This document shows, piece after piece, positions 1 through 5,347 of a DNA stretch of 7,584 nt; the stretch's first letter is position 1; each line of letters begins with the position of its first letter. The position numbers and the translations under genes were made by a program. This DNA comes from Tissierellia bacterium. GTDB lineage: Bacteria; Bacillota; Clostridia; Tissierellales; Tissierellaceae. The stretch covers positions 1-7,584 of the forward strand of contig JAAYLY010000182.1 in NCBI GenBank assembly GCA_012521625.1, read 5' to 3'. A model generated the notes under the pieces. The model was not told the origin of the DNA. It saw only the letters and a list, made by a program, of their open reading frames with translations, and did not search any database.

Positions 1-45
1 CGTTAGCTGTTGCTTTCACTGGTTCGAATCCAGTCTCCTCCACCA
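1..45 (+). tRNA. tRNA-Tyr, 3' part only (cut by window edge)
   Basis: The sequence shows the end of a long variable arm (AGC-TGTT-GCT), a T arm ACTGG-TTCGAAT-CCAGT, the 3' acceptor strand CTCCTCC, discriminator A and an encoded CCA at 43-45. The anticodon lies outside the window. A long variable arm restricts the choice to Tyr, Leu or Ser. The discriminator A and a predicted GGAGGAG acceptor partner fit tRNA-Tyr of Firmicutes best. Ser normally has discriminator G and Leu a different acceptor. The identity is therefore inferred. Confidence 0.75.
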
Positions 46-49
46 GTCT

Positions 50-123
50 GCGGGTGTAGCTCAATGGTAGAGCCCCAGCCTTCCAAGCTGGTTGCGAGGG
101 TTCGATTCCCTTCACCCGCTCCA
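50..123 (+). tRNA. tRNA-Gly (anticodon TCC)
   Basis: A complete cloverleaf can be folded: acceptor GCGGGTG with CACCCGC, anticodon stem CCAGC/GCTGG around loop CTTCCAA (anticodon TCC at 82-84), T loop TTCGATT, discriminator T and encoded CCA at 121-123. It begins only 4 nt after the preceding tRNA, so the two are surely co-transcribed. Confidence 0.97.
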
Positions 124-152
124 TAAACAACTTTATAAAATAAAGCAAATAA

Positions 153-229
153 GCACCTGTAGCTCAGTTGGATAGAGCAACGGACTTCTAATCCGTGTGT
201 CGGGGGTTCGAATCCTCCCAGGTGCGCCA
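153..229 (+). tRNA. tRNA-Arg (anticodon TCT)
   Basis: Acceptor GCACCTG pairs with CAGGTGC. The anticodon stem ACGGA/TCCGT encloses CTTCTAA, giving anticodon TCT at 187-189. The T loop is TTCGAAT, the discriminator is G and CCA is encoded at 227-229. It reads AGA/AGG codons, which the neighbouring protein genes use heavily. Confidence 0.97.
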
Positions 230-258
230 AATAATTTCATATAATATAGGCTAGCTAA

Positions 259-334
259 TGGGGTGTAGCCAAGTCGGTAAGGCACTAGACTTTGACTCTA
301 GGATGCACAGGTTCGAGTCCTGTCACCCCAGCCA
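259..334 (+). tRNA. tRNA-Gln (anticodon TTG)
   Basis: Acceptor TGGGGTG pairs with CACCCCA. This unusual U1-A72 start is typical of bacterial tRNA-Gln. The anticodon stem CTAGA/TCTAG encloses CTTTGAC, giving anticodon TTG at 292-294. The T loop is TTCGAGT, the discriminator is G and CCA is encoded at 332-334. Confidence 0.97.
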
Positions 335-340
335 TCATTT

Positions 341-416
341 GACCCATTAGCTCAGTCGGTAGAGCACCTGACTTTTAATCAGGGTGTCCCGCGTTCGAGT
401 CGCGGATGGGTCACCA
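341..416 (+). tRNA. tRNA-Lys (anticodon TTT)
   Basis: Acceptor GACCCAT pairs with ATGGGTC. The anticodon stem CCTGA/TCAGG encloses CTTTTAA, giving anticodon TTT at 374-376. The T arm is CCGCG-TTCGAGT-CGCGG, the discriminator is A and CCA is encoded at 414-416. It is the last gene of the cluster and is followed by a terminator 21 nt downstream. Confidence 0.97.
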
Positions 417-437
417 TATTAATAAATAGGGAATATG

Positions 438-473
438 AAGGACTTATTTCATTTAGAAGTAAGTCCTTTTTAA
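438..473 (+). terminator. Rho-independent terminator of the tRNA operon
   Basis: The hairpin arms AAGGACTTA (438-446) and TAAGTCCTT (460-468) extend inward by four more pairs, one of them a wobble. This gives about 13 bp closed by the loop ATTTA. A T-rich tract follows at 467-473. It ends the Tyr-Gly-Arg-Gln-Lys transcript. Confidence 0.9.
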
Positions 474-574
474 TTTAATAGTTATTTTAATTAATAGTCA
501 TTCTATATTATACTTTCTCCTATAATTATCCTCTGTTGCTTATTTTTCTATAGGTAACTTAATGCTAATATTAG

Positions 575-603
575 TTGTCAAATAACAATTAATATTTGAT
601 AAT
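575..603 (+). promoter_or_regulatory. Candidate vegetative promoter for rubrerythrin
   Basis: TTGTCA (575-580, one mismatch to TTGACA) is followed by a 17-nt spacer and GATAAT (598-603, one mismatch to TATAAT). This predicts a start near 610 and a 5' leader of about 70 nt. An inverted repeat TCAAATA-N8-TATTTGA (578-599) lies almost exactly between the two hexamers. A PerR-box-like stretch follows at 609-623. The promoter is inferred from sequence match only; the region is AT-rich enough that chance matches occur. Confidence 0.6.
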
Positions 604-678
604 CTTTGTTAGAATATAGATAATATGGGTATATATGTATTTGTATTCTAAAATTATAAATAATTGTGGAGGTAGGGT

Positions 679-1263
679 ATGAAATCATTAAAAGGTACAA
701 GAACTGCTGTAAATCTTATGAAAGCATTTGCTGGTGAATCCCAAGCAAGGATGAGGTATACATACTATGCTTCAGTTGCTAGGAAAGAAGGATATATTCA
801 AATGGCTAACATATTCTTAGAAACAGCTGAAAATGAGGCTGAACACGCTAAGAGATTCTTCAAATTCCTAAATGAGGACTTCTGTGGAGAAACTATCCAA
901 ATAACTGCAGATTTTCCAGTAGCATATGGTGATACTAAACTTCACTTAAAAGCTGCTGCAGAAGGTGAAAATGAAGAGCATACAGACCTATATCCAAAAT
1001 TTGCTGACATAGCTGAGGAAGAAGGTTTTGAAGAAATAGCCTATGTATTTAGGGAGATTGCTGAAGTAGAAGAACGTCACGAAAGAAGATTTTTAAAGTT
1101 ACTTGAAAACCTTGAAAATGGCAAGGTATTTGAGAAGGACGAAGTTGTAGAATGGAAGTGCAACAACTGCGGATATGTCCACACTGGCAAGTCAGCTCCA
1201 GAAAAATGTCCTGCATGTGCCCATGCACAAAAATACTTCGAAGTGTTTAAGGAAACATATTAA
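679..1263 (+). CDS. rbr: Rubrerythrin (diiron/rubredoxin peroxide reductase)
   Basis: Rubrerythrins are cytoplasmic peroxidases that reduce hydrogen peroxide to water with electrons from rubredoxin or NAD(P)H oxidoreductases, protecting anaerobes from oxidative stress. The 194-residue protein has the classical order and length. An N-terminal four-helix ferritin-like diiron domain (about 1-145) carries the ligand set E20, E53-x2-H56, E97-x2-E100 and E131-x2-H134. A C-terminal rubredoxin domain has C161-x2-C164 and C177-x2-C180 for the FeS4 centre. This is the classical order, not the reversed one with rubredoxin first. The ATG at 679 is preceded by GGAGG at 668-672. The gene appears monocistronic, with its own promoter and a terminator just after the stop. 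All metal ligands expected for the family seem present. Confidence 0.97.
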   Translation: MKSLKGTRTAVNLMKAFAGESQARMRYTYYASVARKEGYIQMANIFLETAENEAEHAKRFFKFLNEDFCGETIQITADFPVAYGDTKLHLKAAAEGENEEHTDLYPKFADIAEEEGFEEIAYVFREIAEVEERHERRFLKLLENLENGKVFEKDEVVEWKCNNCGYVHTGKSAPEKCPACAHAQKYFEVFKETY

Positions 1264-1272
1264 TATAAAGTC

Positions 1273-1306
1273 AATAAAAAAGACTCCATCTGGAGTCTTT
1301 TTTATT
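1273..1306. terminator. Bidirectional terminator between convergent genes
   Basis: A nearly perfect palindrome has a GACTCC/GGAGTC core around the loop ATCT. It is flanked by six A on the left (1276-1281) and six T on the right (1298-1303), and both flanks extend the stem. Read on either strand it is a hairpin followed by a U run. It therefore serves rubrerythrin on + and the DUF2089 operon on -. The - strand stop codon (1302-1304) lies inside it. Confidence 0.92.
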
Positions 1307-1676
1307 CCACTATTACTTCAACCTTGGTTCCGTCATTAGAGTCTACTTCTACGATTTTACCAATCTGACCACTATCAACAGCAGCCAAGATCTCTTCAAT
1401 ATCCAAGTCGTTTAAGTTTGCTTCTTTCATTTCGGGGGAAAGTTTAGAAGCAAATTTTAAACCCATTTTTAATAAAGAAACTGGGAGGGTCACATTTACC
1501 CTAGTATCATCTTCCGGATCCAATACTCTGATTCTTAAACATTTTACAGCCCTGTCAGCTGTGTCAAGCTTGTTTTTATCAGTTTCATCTAGGGCTTCTA
1601 ATAACTTTAATCCCTCATCAACAGTGATTTTGCCTTCCTTAACCATATTGAGTATTTGTAATTTTTCCTGTGACAT
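1302..1676 (-). CDS. SHOCT-like / YvlB-LiaX N-terminal-like domain protein
   Basis: The protein has 124 residues and two parts. Residues 5-28 form a short helical hairpin with the pattern IL-x5-GKIT-x2-EGLKLL, resembling the SHOCT-like segment at the start of YvlB/LiaX-type proteins. Residues 47-124 form a compact alpha/beta unit (LRIRVLDP, then VNVTLP, then GTKVEVIVE). Such small proteins are commonly encoded beside DUF2089 regulators; their biochemical role is not established. It has no signal peptide or membrane segment and should be cytoplasmic. The start is placed at ATG 1676: AGGAGG at 1689-1684 is 7 nt away, whereas the in-frame GTG at 1682 would leave 1 nt. It is the last gene of a three-gene operon, and its Shine-Dalgarno overlaps the preceding stop codon. 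Its C-terminal unit is a paralogue of the protein encoded at 2071-2367. Confidence 0.85.
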   Translation of the reverse strand: MSQEKLQILNMVKEGKITVDEGLKLLEALDETDKNKLDTADRAVKCLRIRVLDPEDDTRVNVTLPVSLLKMGLKFASKLSPEMKEANLNDLDIEEILAAVDSGQIGKIVEVDSNDGTKVEVIVE

Positions 1677-1683
1677 AGCCACC

Positions 1684-1689
1684 CCTCCT
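1684..1689 (-). promoter_or_regulatory. Start-deciding ribosome binding site overlapping upstream stop codon
   Basis: AGGAGG on the - strand sits 7 nt before ATG 1676 but only 1 nt before GTG 1682, so ATG is favoured. The site overlaps the TAG stop (1690-1688) of the DUF2089 gene, which suggests translational coupling and matched production of the two proteins. Confidence 0.85.
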
Positions 1690-2056
1690 ATTGATCTTTT
1701 AATAGCTTTAAAGCCTCTTCTGCCGTTATATCTCCTCTGTCTAGCCTATCTAAAATTTCCTTTTTATCTATCTCTACCTCTGTATACTTAGGACTATAGC
1801 CCAGTGCTTTAATCAAATCTTCCAACCTGTTTTTAACTGTGGGATAGGATATATTTAAATCCTTCTCAATTTCCTTGATGTTACCCCTATTTCTTACGAA
1901 TACTTCCAGGAAATACTTTTGTTCACTTGATAGTTTACAGAATTTACACAGGGTAAAATTCCCCTCTATACTTGTATGGCAGTTGGAACAGCTTAACTTA
2001 GTGACCTTCAATTCATTACTGCAAACAGGGCATTTACCAATTACTTCCCTTTTCAT
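1688..2056 (-). CDS. DUF2089 family zinc-ribbon/HTH regulator
   Basis: The 122-residue protein matches DUF2089 by its pattern. An N-terminal zinc ribbon (C9-P-V-C12 and C23-S-N-C26) is followed by the segment TSIEGNF. A helix-turn-helix spans about 58-86 (GNIKEIEKDLNISYPTVKNR) and resembles sigma-factor region 4 or LuxR-like DNA-binding helices. A C-terminal helical hairpin (98-121) with GDIT-x2-EALKLL is of the SHOCT-like type. It is presumably a cytoplasmic transcription factor, but its target is unknown. A second Cys pair, C37-x2-C40, lies just after the ribbon and could add a metal or redox site. The start ATG has AAGGAG at 2068-2063, 6 nt upstream. It is the middle gene of the operon, 14 nt after the first gene. 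The SHOCT-like tail closely resembles the N-terminus of the next protein, which suggests the two interact; this is inference. Confidence 0.88.
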   Translation of the reverse strand: MKREVIGKCPVCSNELKVTKLSCSNCHTSIEGNFTLCKFCKLSSEQKYFLEVFVRNRGNIKEIEKDLNISYPTVKNRLEDLIKALGYSPKYTEVEIDKKEILDRLDRGDITAEEALKLLKDQ

Positions 2057-2070
2057 TACTTGCTCCTTTC

Positions 2071-2367
2071 TTATAAAGTAGATATTTTCACTTTAGTTCC
2101 ATCTCCAGTAGATACATCCACTAAATCTAGAGGACCGATGGATTTAAGTTCCCTTAGTAGTTCATCTATCATGCTTCTATCTATTTTTTGAATTATATTT
2201 TTAATATTTTCATCCAGCTCAGCATATTTTAGTATAATCGGCTTCATTAACAGGCCGAAGGAAGCCAAAATAGAAATAAGGGTAAAATGTAGGGCTGGAA
2301 GACTAAGTTTTAAATTACTACTAGGCTCTATAATGGTAATCTTGATTTTAGAAGCTTTTTGCCTCAT
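2071..2367 (-). CDS. Small paralogue of the SHOCT-like protein's C-terminal unit (hypothetical)
   Basis: A 98-residue protein of unknown function. The pattern KIKITIIEP, then KLSLP, then a helical stretch, then LVDVSTGDGTKVKI aligns with residues 47-122 of the protein encoded at 1302-1676, with only small gaps. The final 31 residues align without gaps and share DGTKV. It lacks the N-terminal SHOCT-like hairpin. The central hydrophobic segment (about 24-46, LPALHFTLISILASF) could look like a membrane helix. The paralogue has an amphipathic helix in the same place, so a membrane role is possible but not required. ATG 2367 follows GGGGGAT (2379-2373) at normal spacing. It is the first gene of the operon, about 45 nt downstream of the predicted transcription start. 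Its function can only be guessed: a partner or modulator of the DUF2089 regulator. Confidence 0.75.
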   Translation of the reverse strand: MRQKASKIKITIIEPSSNLKLSLPALHFTLISILASFGLLMKPIILKYAELDENIKNIIQKIDRSMIDELLRELKSIGPLDLVDVSTGDGTKVKISTL

Positions 2368-2419
2368 CTTATATCCCCCAAATCAAAGACTATTTTCAAA
2401 AAATTCATCCATTAGTTAT

Positions 2420-2448
2420 AATATATTATAGGATATTAAAAATGTCAA
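2420..2448 (-). promoter_or_regulatory. Promoter of the DUF2089 operon
   Basis: On the - strand, TTGACA (2448-2443) is a perfect -35 hexamer. A 17-nt spacer and TATATT (2425-2420, one mismatch) follow. Transcription should start near 2413 and give a leader of roughly 45 nt before ATG 2367. No other promoter is visible between the three genes. Confidence 0.75.
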
Positions 2449-2450
2449 CA

Positions 2451-2475
2451 TATATATTAAAATAATTAATATATA
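2451..2475. repeat. Perfect 10-bp inverted repeat upstream of the DUF2089 promoter
   Basis: TATATATTAA (2451-2460) and TTAATATATA (2466-2475) are exact reverse complements around AATAA. The near edge lies 2 bp upstream of the -35 box of the - strand promoter. It could be an operator, an activator site or an UP element. AT richness makes imperfect palindromes common here, but ten consecutive pairs at this position is notable. Confidence 0.6.
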
Positions 2476-2531
2476 AATTAAAATATTTAAGGTGTCGATT
2501 AATATTACTTATATAAAATATAATCCTTTAT

Positions 2532-2571
2532 AAAGAAACAAAAGCGAAACCGTAGTCCACGGTTTCGCTTT
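2532..2571 (-). terminator. Terminator of the MocR-type regulator gene
   Basis: AAAGCGAAACCGT (2541-2553) and ACGGTTTCGCTTT (2559-2571) make a 13-bp perfect stem with loop AGTCC. Read on the - strand it is followed by a T-rich tract (TTTTGTTTCTTTA). The hairpin overlaps the TAA stop (2572-2570) of the upstream gene and separates it from the DUF2089 operon. Confidence 0.9.
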
Positions 2572-4021
2572 AGATAAAGGGTAGGAACTTGCTATCCTTA
2601 TTTAATTTATTTTTGGAAAGTATATTATCTAATATCCAGATGCCCTTTCTAATCTCCTCTTCATTTACATTACCAAAGCTAAGCCTAATATAGTTGGAAT
2701 ATAGGCTATCATCGGTAAAGAATACCCTACCAGGTACTATAGATAGGTTAGATTCAATACACTCCTTATATAGGTCAACTCCATCTATATCCTCCGGCAG
2801 CCTAATCCATATGCTTAACCCACCATTTGGGGGACTAAATTGGATGCCGTATTTTTTAAGCTTTTCAAGTTCAGCTATGAATAAGTCGTATTTTTTCTTA
2901 TAGACTTCCCTTACCCTCCCTATATGTTCCTTCCAATAGCCCCTTCTTAGGTATTCATCAAAGGCCCTTTGTAAAAATCCAGAGGAGGAGACATCGGTAG
3001 TATGCTTGGCTTTCACTATATCCTTAAATAGCATATAGGGTAGGATAATAAATCCAATCCTTATACCAGGCATAAATATCTTGGAGAAGGATTTAATGAA
3101 GATGATCCTATCGTATTTATCCTTGGATTTTAAGGGCAGGTTAATCTCTTTACTGAAGGATAGGTCCGTTAAGAAATCATCTTCTATAATATAGAAGCCG
3201 TATTCATAGGCCAGGGATAATAATTCCTCCTTTTTAGCCTGGCTATATGAATAGGTGGTGGGGCTTTGAAAATTAGTCATCATATATAAAAACTTAGGAT
3301 TATACCTACGAATATATGATTTTAATAGGTCTATATCAATTCCATCCTCCAGCATGGGTACACCTATTATCTTGGCCCCCCTGGATTTAAAGGTCGACAG
3401 GGCACCGGAATAGGTGGGGTTTTCAACTAAGATACAGTCCCCCTGTTGGATTAGGGTTTTAGATATTATATCTAAACCCTGCTGACCACCTGAAGTGATC
3501 AGTATCTGGTCCTTATTAGCTTCTATTTTAGAACTTTCAAAGAGATACTTTGATATAGATTCCCTTAAGGGGTCATATCCCGTTATTTCCGTATATTGAA
3601 AGGCCTTGGGGCCATCCCGATCTATAATTTTTACTATGGATTGCTTAAAGTCTTCAATAGGGAAAAGGTCTGGGGTAGGCGATACTGAAGCAAAATTTAT
3701 GCTGTCCTCCGCTATAGGTAGGATACCCGATACCATCAGTTCAATATCCCCTTCTGCTACATAGGAGAAATCATTAGGGTCTGGGTTTCTCTTTATGTAG
3801 GTTCCGCTTCCCTTTATAGAATATACATAGCCATCCTGTTCCAATAGATTATAGGCATTGACAATAGTTACATTGTTTACTCCTAATTCTCTGGCTAGTT
3901 GTCTTATGGAAGGCAACTTATCCTCTTCAAGCCTTTCATTAAGGATTAATTTTTTTATATGATCGGCAATTTGGATATATAGGGGTATATCTGAATTCTT
4001 TTCAAGCCTAATATTCCACAT
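2570..4021 (-). CDS. MocR-type regulator: GntR winged helix fused to class I aminotransferase-like domain
   Basis: The 483 residues fit the MocR/PdxR/GabR group of PLP-responsive transcription factors. Residues 1-77 form a GntR winged helix (LPSIRQLARELGVNNVTIV, then the wing GSGTYIKR). Residues of about 105-470 form an aminotransferase fold. GGQQG (178-182) is the phosphate-side loop, with N250 in TNFQSPTT and D281/D282 in IIEDD. The PLP lysine is K314 in SFSK, and R446 in YIRLSFG is the usual carboxylate-binding arginine. All key PLP residues appear intact, so cofactor or ligand sensing is plausible. Known relatives control pyridoxal, GABA or amino-acid genes, but the target here is not evident. 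ATG 4021 is preceded by AGGAG (4033-4029). It is monocistronic with its own terminator and divergent from the gene at 4163. A GGGTA inverted repeat over its -10 region suggests autoregulation. Confidence 0.93.
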   Translation of the reverse strand: MWNIRLEKNSDIPLYIQIADHIKKLILNERLEEDKLPSIRQLARELGVNNVTIVNAYNLLEQDGYVYSIKGSGTYIKRNPDPNDFSYVAEGDIELMVSGILPIAEDSINFASVSPTPDLFPIEDFKQSIVKIIDRDGPKAFQYTEITGYDPLRESISKYLFESSKIEANKDQILITSGGQQGLDIISKTLIQQGDCILVENPTYSGALSTFKSRGAKIIGVPMLEDGIDIDLLKSYIRRYNPKFLYMMTNFQSPTTYSYSQAKKEELLSLAYEYGFYIIEDDFLTDLSFSKEINLPLKSKDKYDRIIFIKSFSKIFMPGIRIGFIILPYMLFKDIVKAKHTTDVSSSGFLQRAFDEYLRRGYWKEHIGRVREVYKKKYDLFIAELEKLKKYGIQFSPPNGGLSIWIRLPEDIDGVDLYKECIESNLSIVPGRVFFTDDSLYSNYIRLSFGNVNEEEIRKGIWILDNILSKNKLNKDSKFLPFI

Positions 4022-4040
4022 AAAATCACTCCTAAATGTA

Positions 4041-4075
4041 TGGGTACAATTACATTATATCAGATAATATACCCA
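4041..4075. promoter_or_regulatory. Candidate operator and -10 region of the MocR-type gene
   Basis: TGGGTA (4041-4046) and TACCCA (4070-4075) form an inverted repeat. It brackets a - strand TATAAT (4059-4054), with the inner arm near the predicted transcription start (about 4047). No good -35 hexamer stands at 17 nt. A third copy in direct orientation, TATGGGTA, occurs at 4136-4143 near the divergent gene; the first copy also reads TATGGGTA (4039-4046). Repeats of this kind between a MocR gene and its divergent neighbour are typical binding sites, but that role is inferred here. Confidence 0.5.
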
Positions 4076-4162
4076 AACCATAATAAATAATCAAAGATAT
4101 GGAAAAATCCCTTGAATTATAATAAAATAATTATATATGGGTAAGGGGATAGGGGGATATCA

Positions 4163-5239
4163 ATGGAGGATAATCATCAAAGTCGTCATAGAACTTTTAA
4201 GTTATTCTTATTGTTACTCCTTATAGGGGTTTTGTTTTTTATAAAGAAGGATAATCAGGATAAATTAATAATGGCCTTTAAATCGCTATCCATCCGCCAG
4301 AAGGCTTTGGAGCTTAAGAACAGCCTTCCCGTAGTTCCAACTATGGAAGATATTATGTTTATAGATGACAATATGGCCTACTGGAATGGGGATAAATTGA
4401 CCATAATTGATAAGAAGAATAATCCTATACTTGAAAAGCAGTTTAATTTTGAAGAACCATATGCCTACTTTGGTAACAAATCCATCTATGTGGTAGACAC
4501 TTCCAAAGGAAATCTTTACATATTGGACCATAAGGGTGAAACTAGGGAAAGGGTCTCAATAAATAAGGCAGTCTTTGATTTAAAGGAGGATTATGATAAT
4601 ATAATAATCCATACAAAAGCCCAGGAAGAGGAATTGATATTTCTAGACAAGAAGGGCCTAATTTTAAGAAATCATCCTCTTGAAGAAGGGGACCTACTTA
4701 CCTATAGTCTAGCTGAAGATGGGACCATATATTCAATAAGCAATTTAGTTTTTGAAGATGAGCTTACAAGCTGGGTCTACCTATACACCATAGAAGGGCA
4801 ACTCTTAGAAAATATCCCTATAGTAGATGAGATAATTATATATACACAATTTGTAGACCATGACCTAGTAATCCTAACGGATAGGGCTTTGTATTATATC
4901 AAAGATGGCAAAATCCACTGGAAGAAGCCTTTTTCTAAAATTAAGGATATTAGCATAAAAGATAAGATCTACATCCTTCATGGAGATTATCTAGAGCTAA
5001 TAGATTTTAATGGCAGGACCCTGGAAAAAATTAAAGTAGGTACTCAATATAATAGGATGCTCTTATCTAAAAGCTATACCTACCTTTATGGCCAAGAACA
5101 GATATTAGGTCTGCATGATAATGAGAAGATTTTAAGCTATAGGCATGATACCCTAATAAAGAAATTAATTATAGATGGGGATAATATTGCTATTCTAGAT
5201 AAGGATGGACTCCATATATACAAATTAATAAATAAATAG
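4163..5239 (+). CDS. Membrane-anchored propeller-like protein, probably DUF5711 family
   Basis: The 358-residue protein has a short basic N-terminus (SRHR), one hydrophobic helix at about 11-27 (FKLFLLLLLIGVLFF) and then KK. This fits an N-in anchor with the rest outside the membrane; no lipobox is visible. The remainder holds about seven or eight repeating beta units of roughly 35-45 residues with endings such as LTIID, LYILDHKGE, LIFLDKKG, LYTIEGQ, LELIDFNG and IAILDKDG, the signature of a WD40/PQQ-like beta propeller. Size and layout agree with clostridial DUF5711 proteins, whose function is unknown. ATG 4163 has AGGGGGAT at 4151-4158. It is divergent from the MocR-type gene, which makes it a candidate regulatory target. 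It has no clear terminator and is separated by 108 nt from the next operon. Family assignment is from memory of the pattern, not a search. Confidence 0.7.
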   Translation: MEDNHQSRHRTFKLFLLLLLIGVLFFIKKDNQDKLIMAFKSLSIRQKALELKNSLPVVPTMEDIMFIDDNMAYWNGDKLTIIDKKNNPILEKQFNFEEPYAYFGNKSIYVVDTSKGNLYILDHKGETRERVSINKAVFDLKEDYDNIIIHTKAQEEELIFLDKKGLILRNHPLEEGDLLTYSLAEDGTIYSISNLVFEDELTSWVYLYTIEGQLLENIPIVDEIIIYTQFVDHDLVILTDRALYYIKDGKIHWKKPFSKIKDISIKDKIYILHGDYLELIDFNGRTLEKIKVGTQYNRMLLSKSYTYLYGQEQILGLHDNEKILSYRHDTLIKKLIIDGDNIAILDKDGLHIYKLINK

Positions 5240-5347
5240 GATTCAAAATTATTAAATTATATCTCTAGGTTATAGGATTTTACTCTTAGTATTTTAGACA
5301 GGGTTTATATATCTAAAGATGGGAAAAAATAACAGGGGGGAGTAAAG

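Noticed and set aside
3..230. 75-residue open frame on the - strand with WIRTSESNS, GNRTLATSLEGW and FEPPTHGLEV-type segments
   Set aside because: It runs antisense through three tRNA genes. These peptides are well-known spurious translations of tRNA clusters; no ribosome binding site supports it.
1302..1682. GTG start at 1682 for the SHOCT-like protein
   Set aside because: Only 1 nt separates it from AGGAGG, while ATG 1676 has ideal 7-nt spacing.
1561..2081. Two + strand frames of 76 and 68 residues
   Set aside because: They are antisense shadows of the DUF2089 operon, with leucine/serine-rich composition and no family pattern.
2230..2298. Transmembrane helix in the first protein of the DUF2089 operon
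   Set aside because: Not called firmly, because the paralogous protein has a charged amphipathic helix at the same place; the segment could be a buried helix.
2694..2903. 69-residue + strand frame inside the MocR-type gene
   Set aside because: Antisense to well-conserved aminotransferase coding sequence, with no Shine-Dalgarno or recognisable motif.
4286..4531. 81-residue - strand frame inside the propeller gene
   Set aside because: Antisense shadow; the + strand frame has a strong ribosome binding site, a membrane anchor and repeat units.
5240..5347. Promoter or riboswitch before yedF
   Set aside because: TAGACA (5295-5300) resembles a -35 box but has no -10 partner at suitable spacing, and TTTAGA-N13-TCTAAA is too short a repeat to support a call. 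No riboswitch fold was recognised.
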